A DNA stretch of 64,000 nucleotides from Flavobacterium saccharophilum. Its GTDB lineage: Bacteria > Bacteroidota > Bacteroidia > Flavobacteriales > Flavobacteriaceae. The notes beneath the pieces are model-generated. The model worked only from the letters and a program-made list of their open reading frames with translations. It was not told the DNA's origin and did not search any database. The DNA lies in contig NZ_FRBY01000008.1 in NCBI RefSeq assembly GCF_900142735.1, positions 21,047 through 85,046 of the forward strand. The letters are read 5' to 3'. The position numbers and the translations under genes are program-made. Shown here in pieces: positions 7,179-15,530 of the stretch (position 1 is the stretch's first letter; the number at the start of each line of letters is the position of its first letter).

Positions 7179-10010
7179 TTAAAACCATTTTCGGGTAAAA
7201 AGATTGACTAATGTTTTAGGCGATAATGTTATAACAAATCTTATTTTTTCGTTATATTTTGTTTGACTGATTTCCCATCCATTATTTGAGTAAACCGGAA
7301 AATAGAGTTCAAAATAGTCCGGAACCAGATTTAAACGAACTCCGGTATCGTAAACAAAATCGGCGCTTTGATGTTTACTTTTCATAAAACCAATATCACC
7401 ATACATTTCAACCCAGTTCCAAACAGAGTAACTTGCATTTAATGTTGTCATCCATTGATTAGCGAATGAGGGTTCGATTTTGGACTTAAAACCACCTTCA
7501 GCCATGACAAACTGCTGACTAAAAAAACCGCTGCTTTCAGATCTTCCATAAAAATTATAATCAAACATATAATCTGTAGGACGATCTAGACCAAAACTGA
7601 AATAATCCGAATCTGTTTTATTATAGAGAAAAGTTCCGGCATACATTCTTAAATTCAATTTATGATTGTTCTCAAACAGTCTTCTGTATTCAATTTCACC
7701 CGCTATTTTTCCAAAATCTCCAGAAAACTGCACATCAGTCATAAAATTAAAATGATTGATTAATTCAGTTTTGGTATTAGAATAACGAACATTGAAAATA
7801 GAATAATTTGGTGGTGAATTGTCAGTAATATATTCGCTTGCCTCTCGATTTACAATAACCTCGCGCATTAAGAAAAGTTGTTTTCTGTTGTCTCTGAAAT
7901 TTTTCTCCCGAATACGGAATTGCACCATTGGATTCAATCTCAAATAAGTTGCATCCGGCGCGTAGTGAAAATAGTTCTGACTAATCGAATAACGTACATT
8001 ATAGAGTGTACTGTTTCGATAATATTGACTCCATGAAAATGCCGATGAACCAGAAATTGTTCCTGCATTTATAGAATATGCCGGATTGATATCAAATGTA
8101 AAAGGTTTGTCTAAAATGGTTTTATTATGAAAACGAATTCCAGGCGTCAAACCATCATATAAATTATAGTTAAGTGTCGGAATATATAAAATCTGATTGT
8201 AATAAGGATCTTCCAGATCTTTAGCAAAATTAAATTTGATCGGACGATTGACAATAACTACACTTTTTAATGATTTCCAGTTGTTTCTTTGATTGTATTC
8301 CGGAACCTCATTGTCGTAATTAATGACAATTTTATCTGCATTTTTTCGATCAAAGTTATAAACCGAATCTTTTTTTGTGGGTTCAATCCAGGTTTTAAAA
8401 ACGACTTCATTTTTCTTGATTCCATAAATCGGAATTGGAGCATAAATTCCCGTCTTATTTTTGATTTGAAATTGTACACTGTCTTTGGTTCGCGAAACAT
8501 TGGAGAATTTATAATCGATAATTTGGCGAGAATCAATAATAGTTTCAAAAAACCAATTGATTTTTTTCGGACTATTTTTAGTTAATATAGCTTCAAAGTC
8601 AAAGCGGTTTGTCTGCTCTTTTTTATTCAGATTATAAAATTCCTGAACACTTTCAGGCACAATATTATGATTCAGATAATCGTCTAAATAACTCAAACTT
8701 AAACCTGCACGATATTTACTGGCAATTTGCTCGTTGAATTTTATCAGCGTATTTTTAGGGTCACCAAGAGGCTGATCCAGGTTTTTTCTTGCCATCAGCA
8801 TATAATAATAGCTGTACTGCTCGTTGAAAGTTATATTGGTAATGTTATAACTTTTAAAGAGTTTCATGTCTGAAAGTCTACCCAGCATTTTCTGATCCAA
8901 ATGATGTTCTTCCATGTATTTCATCATGGTGTAAATCTGAATTCCGTCATAAACCCAATTATCCCTTCTTGGATCAAGGCGCAAACTGTTCTTGAGATAA
9001 TTGTTGAGGTAGGTTTTTAAAAAAGTAATCTCAAAGATAAATTCATCTGTAAACGGACTAATAAACGATGGTAATTGATTTAGTCCATAAAACGGATTTC
9101 TGTCATAATCTGCCTGAGAAACCGTGATTTTTTGATGAGGGTACTTTCCAATAAAGTTATTAGCAAAACTAGCTACTCTATCAATAATTAATGCTCTTTG
9201 TATTTCACTGACCCTTTTGGTTTTTAAATCTGAAAGTACTTCGATTTCTCCGTTACTATAACTTCTGAAGCTGTTTTGTTTTTCGATAAATAAATTAAAA
9301 TCGGTTCTGTTATTGCCTGAAAAGGAATAAGCGGTATAAGCTGAATTCGAATTATCTTTTGAAACCGAGTTCAAATCGGTGGTAATAGAATAATTATGTG
9401 GAATCTTTATTTCAACTTCGTAATCTGTGCTGGCATTTGCAATATCATCAAGATTAAAATTGTTGTTTTTTACAAAATGATGATTTTCAAAACGGGCAGG
9501 ACTTATAAACCAATTTTTTAGGTTCATTTCTCCATTTTGATCAAAACCATAATGTGTGAATTTGGCACTGGGAATTTTAGAAATATAAGTAAGATGTAGG
9601 TCGATTTTTTCGCCTGGACTTAATTTTCGATTCAGCTTCACAACAATAAAATCAGGGTTTTTAACGGTTCTTTGCCATTCCAAAGCCAAATTATCAGAAT
9701 CGGTCAAACTCAAAATAGTCGTATTTCCTCTTTCCTCTGGTTTGGCGACATGAAAACCTCTGTAAAATTCATCTGAAAAACGTTTGGCCAAAGGAGTGTT
9801 TTTATCTGAAAAAGCATTATTCCAGTCATTCAATACAATTGAATCCAGAGAATCATTTGAGGTGTTGTAAAACGTAATGTCCTGTCTTACATTCAGTGTT
9901 TTAAGTTCAAGATTAACCGCCACATCCATCTTAGACTGATGTTGTGCATATTGTTTTATTGAACTGAATAAAACTAAAATGAAGAATATGATTTTATAAA
10001 GTGATTTCAA
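7179..10010 (-). CDS. M1-peptidase-like domain fused to an outer membrane barrel (catalytically degenerate)
   Basis: A 943-residue exported protein. Residues 1-22 form a signal peptide ending at YAQ. Residues from about 27 to 400 follow the layout of M1 aminopeptidases (beta-rich N-terminal domain, then helical domain), but the zinc site HExxH is replaced by FEITF (326-330), and the later WLNEGF-type motif reads WVYDGIQIY (352-360) with Asp for Glu. All zinc ligands appear lost. From about 600 to the C-terminal phenylalanine, alternating aromatic strands (for example YRRLFENNHKLNLRMYAG) suggest an outer-membrane beta barrel. The start is TTG at 10010: no ATG exists between the upstream in-frame stop and this codon, and the next Met (28) lies beyond the signal peptide. 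Function unknown; a surface binding or assembly role is possible. Confidence 0.7.
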   Translation of the reverse strand: MKSLYKIIFFILVLFSSIKQYAQHQSKMDVAVNLELKTLNVRQDITFYNTSNDSLDSIVLNDWNNAFSDKNTPLAKRFSDEFYRGFHVAKPEERGNTTILSLTDSDNLALEWQRTVKNPDFIVVKLNRKLSPGEKIDLHLTYISKIPSAKFTHYGFDQNGEMNLKNWFISPARFENHHFVKNNNFNLDDIANASTDYEVEIKIPHNYSITTDLNSVSKDNSNSAYTAYSFSGNNRTDFNLFIEKQNSFRSYSNGEIEVLSDLKTKRVSEIQRALIIDRVASFANNFIGKYPHQKITVSQADYDRNPFYGLNQLPSFISPFTDEFIFEITFLKTYLNNYLKNSLRLDPRRDNWVYDGIQIYTMMKYMEEHHLDQKMLGRLSDMKLFKSYNITNITFNEQYSYYYMLMARKNLDQPLGDPKNTLIKFNEQIASKYRAGLSLSYLDDYLNHNIVPESVQEFYNLNKKEQTNRFDFEAILTKNSPKKINWFFETIIDSRQIIDYKFSNVSRTKDSVQFQIKNKTGIYAPIPIYGIKKNEVVFKTWIEPTKKDSVYNFDRKNADKIVINYDNEVPEYNQRNNWKSLKSVVIVNRPIKFNFAKDLEDPYYNQILYIPTLNYNLYDGLTPGIRFHNKTILDKPFTFDINPAYSINAGTISGSSAFSWSQYYRNSTLYNVRYSISQNYFHYAPDATYLRLNPMVQFRIREKNFRDNRKQLFLMREVIVNREASEYITDNSPPNYSIFNVRYSNTKTELINHFNFMTDVQFSGDFGKIAGEIEYRRLFENNHKLNLRMYAGTFLYNKTDSDYFSFGLDRPTDYMFDYNFYGRSESSGFFSQQFVMAEGGFKSKIEPSFANQWMTTLNASYSVWNWVEMYGDIGFMKSKHQSADFVYDTGVRLNLVPDYFELYFPVYSNNGWEISQTKYNEKIRFVITLSPKTLVNLFTRKWF

Positions 10011-10085
10011 TGATGACTCAGGATAATTAGACGTATACTTAAGTTACGAGTGTAAGGTCGTTTTGGTTTTTTGTAAAAATAGCAT

Positions 10086-10110
10086 AAAAAAAGCTGTTTA
10101 AAAAACAGCT
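10086..10110 (-). terminator. Terminator after the LOG-family gene
   Basis: On the minus strand AGCTGTTT-TTT-AAACAGCT is followed by a run of seven T (plus-strand arms 10092-10099 and 10103-10110, A-run 10086-10092). It lies 32 bases after the stop of the gene at 10143-10871. Confidence 0.85.
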
Positions 10111-10142
10111 CTTAATTTTTATGATAATATAGAATTCAAACC

Positions 10143-10871
10143 TTAGAAATTTGGACTCAAATCGTATTTCTTGTAGAACTTATCCAGAACGTCAACTACT
10201 TCATCTTCAGTGTCTACTATTTTAAACAAGTTTAAATCTTCAGGACTTACCGTATGCATTTTTTCAACTAAAACCGTTTTCACCCATTCGATCAAGCCTG
10301 ACCAGAATTCCACACCAACTAGAATAATTGGAAATTTTCCAATTTTCTTAGTTTGAATTAAAGTAATTGCTTCAAACATTTCGTCCAAAGTTCCAAAACC
10401 TCCTGGCATTACTACAAATCCCTGAGAGTATTTTACAAACATTACTTTTCTAACAAAGAAATAGTCAAAATTCAGGTTTTTATCATGATCGATATAAGGG
10501 TTAAAATGCTGCTCAAAAGGCAATTCAATATTCAGACCAACCGAAGTTCCGCCACCTAAGTGTGCGCCTTTATTTCCGGCTTCCATAATTCCGGGACCAC
10601 CGCCCGTAATCACACCGTAACCGGCTTTACTAATTTTATAAGCAATTTTTTCGGCTAATAAATAGTATTTGTCGTCTGGTTTTGTTCGCGCTGATCCAAA
10701 AATCGATACACACGGACCAATACGCCCCATGCTTTCGTAACCGTTTACAAACTCGGACATGATTTTAAAAATCGCCCAGCTGTCATTAGTTCTAATTTCA
10801 TTCCACGTTTTTTGTTTCAAACGATCCTGAATTACTTTATCCTCATCATTATCAAAATCTTCTAATCTCAT
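10143..10871 (-). CDS. LOG family protein (TIGR00730, Rossmann fold)
   Basis: A 242-residue protein of the LOG/'lysine decarboxylase-like' family, which in characterised members removes ribose phosphate from cytokinin nucleotides or nucleoside monophosphates. Motifs seen: SIFGSAR, VITGGGPGIMEAGNKGAHLGG (nucleotide loop), and the signature MPGGFGTLDEMFE carrying the catalytic Arg/Glu environment PGGxGTxxE. The family name 'lysine decarboxylase' is a historical misnomer. It is cytoplasmic, single-gene and followed by a clear terminator. The N-terminal 50 residues (acidic, LEDFDNDEDKV) are an extension typical of the longer bacterial LOG subgroup. Biological role in Flavobacteria is not established. 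Confidence 0.9.
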   Translation of the reverse strand: MRLEDFDNDEDKVIQDRLKQKTWNEIRTNDSWAIFKIMSEFVNGYESMGRIGPCVSIFGSARTKPDDKYYLLAEKIAYKISKAGYGVITGGGPGIMEAGNKGAHLGGGTSVGLNIELPFEQHFNPYIDHDKNLNFDYFFVRKVMFVKYSQGFVVMPGGFGTLDEMFEAITLIQTKKIGKFPIILVGVEFWSGLIEWVKTVLVEKMHTVSPEDLNLFKIVDTEDEVVDVLDKFYKKYDLSPNF

Positions 10872-10951
10872 TTTAGGTATTTTAATTATTTATATTTTTA
10901 TTTCTAGCTGTGTCGTTTTAATTATTGCCATCCTGAGTGGAGTCGAAGGAG

Positions 10952-11046
10952 AAGGAGCTGATTCCTGCTGTCCACTGTATCTTTTGTGCCGAACCCCGGC
11001 ACAAAAGGATGCCGTTCCCATCAGGGCTAGGGCACTCGTTTTCAAA
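10952..11046. repeat. 95-bp dispersed repeat, copy 1 ('ccgaaccccggcac')
   Basis: It aligns along its whole length with 63183-63278. The centre is a perfect 11-bp stem (CTTTTGTGCCG at 10981-10991, CGGCACAAAAG at 10997-11007) with loop AACCC, followed by the conserved TCAGGGCTAGGG and a GTTTTCAA end. Both copies begin AAGGAGCT. It has the look of a structured, mobilised or selected intergenic element rather than a chance hairpin. Confidence 0.75.
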
Positions 11047-11060
11047 AGAAGAATCCTTTA

Positions 11061-11420
11061 CTAATAGCTTTGTTCTTCAATTGATTTCGTAATAGGGCTT
11101 TTTACTTTTCCGGTATGCTCTGTTGTTTTAGATTCTATAAGCATAATTAAACATTCGTCAACAGATGAAACCCAGTGATTTACTCCTTTTTTTACGACGA
11201 ATAATTCGCCTTTCTTCATAGTGAATGATGGCTCGTTTTCAATTTCCATTAATAGTTCACCTTCGACAATATAAAATAGTTCGTCTTCGTTTTCGTGATT
11301 ATGCCACGGTATTTCCTGACCTTTTATTTTAGCCACTTTAATATATTGATCGTTTACTTCATCAATTATTTTGGGTGAAAAATATTGGTTTACGTTGCTG
11401 AACTTGTCTTTAAGATTCAT
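11061..11420 (-). CDS. Small cupin-domain protein
   Basis: A 119-residue single-domain cupin. The first cupin motif is complete: G-QEIPW-HNH-ENEDE-LFYIVEG (around residues 34-54), with the two histidines and a glutamate that normally bind a metal. The second motif is partial, with GELFVVKKGVNHW supplying the last histidine (about residue 82). Such small cupins serve as isomerases, dioxygenases or sensors, and the substrate cannot be told from the sequence. No signal peptide. It is flanked by intergenic repeats and appears to be transcribed alone. Confidence 0.88.
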   Translation of the reverse strand: MNLKDKFSNVNQYFSPKIIDEVNDQYIKVAKIKGQEIPWHNHENEDELFYIVEGELLMEIENEPSFTMKKGELFVVKKGVNHWVSSVDECLIMLIESKTTEHTGKVKSPITKSIEEQSY

Positions 11421-11598
11421 ATATTCTATATTTAGTCTTCACCGAAAACAAAAATTTTTTCAAAAACGGCTAGCTAAATTAAGTCTTTTTTTGAGAATTG
11501 TCACAAGATTGTCCATTTATTAATTTAAATGTAACAATTAACATTGGGTTGATTTTGTATTGTTATTCATTATCAAAGGATTAATGAATTCAAATAAA

Positions 11599-11702
11599 TA
11601 TGTCGTTCCTATGGAACTTAAGTACGGAGATGCAAATTATCAACGGATTAAACCCGAAGCCTAGGGACGTTGCTATAAATATTTCGTTCCGATGGAACTA
11701 TT
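11599..11702. repeat. Paired 'aaatat-tcgttcc-atggaact' repeat
   Basis: Two 24-base direct copies, at about 11596-11620 and 11677-11700, each hold a small hairpin GTTCC-NAT-GGAAC. Between them lies 'caacggattaaacccgaagcctaggg'. The design (short hairpin units bracketing an AT-poor core) matches a widespread Bacteroidota intergenic element. Confidence 0.6.
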
Positions 11703-11771
11703 ATAGTTATTAAAATAATATGTAAATATTACAAGTCAGATGGTTTATCCACTGAGAAAAGTATTCACATT

Positions 11772-11878
11772 TTTGTCATTCCGAGGAACGAGGAATCCCC
11801 GTAAGAAACTCCTTAAAGCAAAGTCACCAATCTTTATCGAGCTACTTGTAGAGATTCTTCGTTCCTCGGAATGACAAA
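11772..11878. repeat. Long inverted repeat 'gtcattccgaggaacgaggaatc'
   Basis: Arms 11772-11797 and 11853-11878 pair over 26 bases with one mismatch, spaced by 55 bases. It lies directly downstream of uvrA (minus strand) and may also serve as its transcript end. Confidence 0.8.
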
Positions 11879-11911
11879 GATTGTGCTTATTGGTTAGCAA
11901 AAAAGCTTTAA

Positions 11912-14743
11912 TTATTCCAATTCTTTCTTTAAAAACTTAGCCGTATAGCTTTTTTTATTTTTCGCTACTTCTTCAGGAGTTCCTTTGGCGATCAATTGTC
12001 CGCCGCCTTTTCCGCCTTCAGGACCAATATCAATAATATAATCAGCAAGCTTTATTACATCCATATTGTGCTCGATGACCAGAATGGTATTTCCTTTGTC
12101 TACCAATTTATTGATCACATCCATTAAAACACGAATATCTTCAAAGTGCAAACCTGTGGTTGGTTCATCTAGTATATAAAAGGTATTTCCGGTGTCTTTT
12201 TTAGATAATTCTCCAGCCAGTTTAATACGTTGTGCCTCGCCGCCAGAGAGTGTTGTGCTTTGTTGACCAAGCGTAATATATCCTAAACCAACATCCTGAA
12301 TTGTTTTTACTTTTCTATAAATTTTCGGGATATTCTCGAAAAACGGAACTGCTTCATCAACCGTCATATTCAAAACATCCGAAATTGATTTTCCTTTGTA
12401 TCGAATTTCCAGCGTTTCTCTGTTAAAACGTTTTCCCTGACACGTTTCGCATTCTACATAAACGTCTGGTAAAAAGTTCATTTCGATAGTTCTAACTCCA
12501 GAACCTTCACAGGTTTCGCAACGTCCGCCTTTTACATTAAAACTAAAACGTCCGGCTTTATAACCACGAATCATACTCTCAGAAGTCATCGTAAACAGGT
12601 TTCTGATTTCAGTAAAAACTTCAGTATAAGTCGCGGGATTTGAACGTGGTGTTCTTCCAATCGGACTTTGGTCGATATCAATTACTTTATCAATATGTTC
12701 TAAACCTTCTATTTTTTTATAAGGTTGTGGTTTTTTTACACCATTAAAATAATAGGCGTTTAAAATGGGGTAGAGTGTTTCATTTATTAAAGTCGATTTT
12801 CCACTTCCTGAGACTCCCGTCACGCAAATCAATTGGCCTAGAGGCAATTCAATAGAAACGTTTTTCAGGTTGTTTCCAGTTGCTCCAGTCAGTTTTAGGA
12901 ACTTGCCATTTCCTTTACGACGTTCTTTTGGTATCTCTAGTTTCATCGTACCATTCAAATATTGAGCAGTAATCGTATTCGATTTTAAAGTTTCGGCCGG
13001 AGTTCCAATACTGATAATTTCGCCTCCGTACTTTCCCGCTTTCGGACCAATATCAATTACATAATCGGCACGTTCGATCATGTCTTTGTCGTGTTCCACC
13101 ACGATAACAGAATTACCAATATCGCGTAATTGTTCCAAAGAATGAATTAGCTTTTCATTGTCTCTTTGGTGCAAACCAATGCTTGGCTCATCCAAAATAT
13201 ATAAAACACCAACCAATTGTGAACCGATTTGGGTTGCTAAACGTATACGCTGTGCCTCACCACCAGAAAGTGATTTTGAACTTCGGCTTAAAGCCAAATA
13301 ATTCAAACCAACATTCATAAGGAAGTTCAATCGATCTTTGATTTCTTTAACTACTTCAGAAGCGATCAAAAGTTGTTTGTCTGTTAAATGACTATTTAAA
13401 TCCTGAAACCAGGCTGTTAAGTCAGAGATATCCATATCACACAATTCTGTGATATTTTTTCCATTAACTCTAAAAAATTGCGCTTCTTTTTTCAAACGTG
13501 AACCATCACAAACGGGACAATTTACTTCATCCATGAAATCTTTTGCCCAACGTTTTATAGTGGTTGAAGAAGTTTCGTCAAACTGATTTTTGATGAAATG
13601 CGAGATTCCTTCAAAATCTATTTTATAATCGCGGGTAACTCCTAAATCTTTAGAATTAACAACGAATTTATCCTTACCTCCATGCAAAATCATGATCATG
13701 GCTTCCTCTGGAATTTTCTCAATTGGGTCTGTTATCTTGAAACTGAATTTTTCTCCAATAACTTCCAATTGCTTGAAAATCCAGGAAGATTTATATTCGC
13801 CAAGTGGAGCAAAACCACCTGCTTTAATGGATAATTTCGGATTCGGAATAATCTTTTTGATATTGATTTCGTGGACCGTTCCCAAACCATTACAATGCGG
13901 ACAAGCACCTTTTGGAGAGTTAAATGAAAACAAATTCGGTTCCGGATTCTGATACGAAATTCCTGTTGAAGGACACATTAAATTCCTGCTGAAATAACGT
14001 ACTTCATTGCTATCCTGATCTAAAATCATCAAGACATTCTCGCCATGATGCATGGCAGTATTAATACTTTCAGACAAACGTTTTTGATTGTCCTCCGTAT
14101 CTTCAATCAACATTCTGTCGACTACAATTTCGATATCGTGTGTTTTATAACGATCCAGTTTCATTCCTGAAACCAAATCCTGAACTTCACCATTTACACG
14201 AACCTTAAGGAATCCCTGTTTGGTAATTTGTTGGAATAATTCGGCATAATGTCCTTTTCTGGCTCTAATAATCGGAGCTAAAATATTGATACGTTTCCCA
14301 TTAAAGTCCTGAATAATCAAATCTTTAATTTGTTCATCAGAATAAGAAACCATTTTCTCGCCTGTGTTGTAACTGTAAGCGTCAGCACCACGAGCGTATA
14401 AAAGTCTTAGGAAATCGTATATTTCAGTAATAGTTCCAACAGTCGAACGCGGACTTTTACTGGTTGTTTTTTGTTCAATTGCGATTACTGGAGATAGTCC
14501 GTCAATCTTATCAACATCAGGGCGTTCTAAGCCTCCAAGAAACTGTCTGGCATAAGCCGAAAAAGTCTCCACATAACGACGTTGTCCTTCAGCATAAATC
14601 GTATCAAATGCCAAAGATGATTTTCCCGATCCTGATAAACCGGTAATTACAACCAGTTTTTCACGCGGAATTGAAATATCGATATTTTTTAGATTATGAA
14701 CTCTTGCGCCAAGAACTTCAATAGTATTGTCTTTTTCTAACAT
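11912..14743 (-). CDS. uvrA: Excinuclease ABC subunit A
   Basis: UvrA is the damage-recognition ATPase of nucleotide excision repair; as a dimer it loads UvrB on damaged DNA. The 943-residue protein has both ABC modules: Walker A GLSGSGKSS and GVSGSGKST, signatures LSGGEAQRIRLATQ and LSGGEAQRIKLAGE, and Walker B YILDEPSIGLH and YILDEPTTGLH. The second zinc finger is intact (CETCEGSG and CETCQGKRF). The first has only CPSTG where many UvrA proteins have CPxCG, followed by CPHCNGLG, so one cysteine is missing. ATG 14743 (MLEKDNTIEV) is the start; the frame extends to a TTG at 14755, which is not favoured. Probably a single-gene transcript. Confidence 0.96.
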   Translation of the reverse strand: MLEKDNTIEVLGARVHNLKNIDISIPREKLVVITGLSGSGKSSLAFDTIYAEGQRRYVETFSAYARQFLGGLERPDVDKIDGLSPVIAIEQKTTSKSPRSTVGTITEIYDFLRLLYARGADAYSYNTGEKMVSYSDEQIKDLIIQDFNGKRINILAPIIRARKGHYAELFQQITKQGFLKVRVNGEVQDLVSGMKLDRYKTHDIEIVVDRMLIEDTEDNQKRLSESINTAMHHGENVLMILDQDSNEVRYFSRNLMCPSTGISYQNPEPNLFSFNSPKGACPHCNGLGTVHEINIKKIIPNPKLSIKAGGFAPLGEYKSSWIFKQLEVIGEKFSFKITDPIEKIPEEAMIMILHGGKDKFVVNSKDLGVTRDYKIDFEGISHFIKNQFDETSSTTIKRWAKDFMDEVNCPVCDGSRLKKEAQFFRVNGKNITELCDMDISDLTAWFQDLNSHLTDKQLLIASEVVKEIKDRLNFLMNVGLNYLALSRSSKSLSGGEAQRIRLATQIGSQLVGVLYILDEPSIGLHQRDNEKLIHSLEQLRDIGNSVIVVEHDKDMIERADYVIDIGPKAGKYGGEIISIGTPAETLKSNTITAQYLNGTMKLEIPKERRKGNGKFLKLTGATGNNLKNVSIELPLGQLICVTGVSGSGKSTLINETLYPILNAYYFNGVKKPQPYKKIEGLEHIDKVIDIDQSPIGRTPRSNPATYTEVFTEIRNLFTMTSESMIRGYKAGRFSFNVKGGRCETCEGSGVRTIEMNFLPDVYVECETCQGKRFNRETLEIRYKGKSISDVLNMTVDEAVPFFENIPKIYRKVKTIQDVGLGYITLGQQSTTLSGGEAQRIKLAGELSKKDTGNTFYILDEPTTGLHFEDIRVLMDVINKLVDKGNTILVIEHNMDVIKLADYIIDIGPEGGKGGGQLIAKGTPEEVAKNKKSYTAKFLKKELE

Positions 14744-14825
14744 AATTTTGAGCAAAACGCAAAGTTACCACTTTGATTTGTTCTTTTAATACTAGAGTAC
14801 AAAACTTTATGTTACAATTAGTAAC

Positions 14826-14855
14826 AAAAAACGCTAGTGTGAACTAGCGTTTTTT
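14826..14855 (-). terminator. Terminator after the two small genes
   Basis: AACGCTAGT-gtga... pairs with ACTAGCGTT and is flanked by A-run and T-run (14826-14855). It lies 19 bases past the stop of the gene at 14874 and separates that operon from uvrA. Confidence 0.88.
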
Positions 14856-14873
14856 AATTTTTAGATTTTCATT

Positions 14874-15128
14874 TTATTCCATTCCTAGTCCTAGAGTCTG
14901 TAAAATTCCAACTATCCATACTATTGGTTTCCATAGAACTATAAAGCCTATTATTGATAAAATCGAAAAGACTGACCAGTACCAAAAACCGCCATCAGAT
15001 GAGAAAATAGGAAACCATTCATTTAGTAACATATAAATTCCAAATGGAATTGCTGCTAAAACTAATAATACCCAAACAATGCATTTTATAATAAAAACGA
15101 TAAAATTTAATAATAATTGAAATAACAT
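14874..15128 (-). CDS. Small membrane protein (84 aa)
   Basis: An 84-residue protein with no family I recognise. Residues about 5-33 (FIVFIIKCIVWVLLVLAAIPFGIYMLL) and about 48-75 (WYWSVFSILSIIGFIVLWKPIVWIVGIL) are strongly hydrophobic, giving two or three membrane helices with a short polar loop NEWFPIFSSDGG between them. It follows the 71-residue gene by 62 bases on the same strand and shares its terminator, so the two form a short operon. The operon promoter contains a 19-bp palindromic site also found before the WYL regulator and the GTPase, which ties it to that module. Probably an inner membrane protein of unknown function. Confidence 0.75.
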   Translation of the reverse strand: MLFQLLLNFIVFIIKCIVWVLLVLAAIPFGIYMLLNEWFPIFSSDGGFWYWSVFSILSIIGFIVLWKPIVWIVGILQTLGLGME

Positions 15129-15190
15129 AATTTTGTAAGTTTATGACTTTCGTCTGATTAAAAATGATTTACTTAATAATAGTTTGTATT

Positions 15191-15406
15191 TTAGCTTTTG
15201 AAATTAGAGGATGACTTTTCATCATCTAAAGCAGTCATCAAACCCGTTACTAATAGCGAAAGGCCAACACCAATCATACCTCCTGTTTGCGGGTTTTTAC
15301 CCAAATGATTTGCAATTGCCATTCCTGCGGCTGCACCTGAAGTCAGAATGGTACTCAAACTACTAAAGTCCATTTCTGTGTTTTGTTTTTTGAAAAGATT
15401 TTTCAT
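15191..15406 (-). CDS. Small Gly/Ala-rich protein (71 aa)
   Basis: A 71-residue protein, unrecognised. A charged N terminus (MKNLFKKQNTEMDF) is followed by a Gly/Ala/Leu-rich stretch (SGAAAGMAIANHLG and GGMIGVGLSLLVTGLMTAL, about residues 24-61) resembling glycine-zipper membrane segments, and an acidic-polar tail DDEKSSSNFKS. It is the first gene of a two-gene operon and starts 40 bases from a 19-bp palindromic site at 15447-15465. It is transcribed away from the WYL regulator. The arrangement suggests an effector or accessory membrane component of the same module, but no function can be assigned. Confidence 0.7.
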   Translation of the reverse strand: MKNLFKKQNTEMDFSSLSTILTSGAAAGMAIANHLGKNPQTGGMIGVGLSLLVTGLMTALDDEKSSSNFKS

Positions 15407-15446
15407 GATACTTTATTTTAAATTGATTACGAAATTATAATCTGAA

Positions 15447-15465
15447 ACTGTCAATTGTTGTCAGT
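15447..15465. promoter_or_regulatory. 19-bp operator-like site A
   Basis: The plus strand reads ACTGTCA-ATTGT-TGTCAGT; the minus strand reads ACTGACA-N5-TGACAGT. It lies just upstream of a minus-strand TAATTTCG (-7-like) before the 71-residue gene. The same 19-bp pattern appears at 15491-15509 and 17697-17715 and nowhere else that I noticed. Confidence 0.7.
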
Positions 15466-15490
15466 GTAAAATAAAATGATAATAAAACAA

Positions 15491-15509
15491 ACTGACAGTA
15501 ATTGTCAGT
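15491..15509. promoter_or_regulatory. 19-bp operator-like site C (perfect palindrome)
   Basis: ACTGACA-GTAAT-TGTCAGT is a perfect inverted repeat of 7-base arms, 21 bases before the WYL regulator ATG at 15531. Its centre is 44 bp from that of site A, about four helical turns, so both could be bound on one face of the DNA. Placement next to its own gene suggests autoregulation. Confidence 0.72.
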
Positions 15510-15530
15510 TTGTTTTACTATTTTCGTAGT

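Larger units (their letters stand above)
11421..11911. other. Repeat-filled intergenic region
   Basis: This 491-base gap between the cupin gene and uvrA has no convincing reading frame. It holds two repeat families (11599-11702 and 11772-11878, listed separately). The first 150 bases are plain AT-rich DNA in which I see nothing more. Confidence 0.7.

Noticed and set aside
8267..8585. Frames on both strands of about 95 codons inside the M1-like gene
   Set aside because: Both overlap the long gene in other frames, and neither has a domain or a promoter.
10872..11060. rRNA-like or tRNA-like gene suggested by the GC-rich hairpin
   Set aside because: No cloverleaf or rRNA motif can be formed; the hairpin is part of a repeat with a second copy at 63183.
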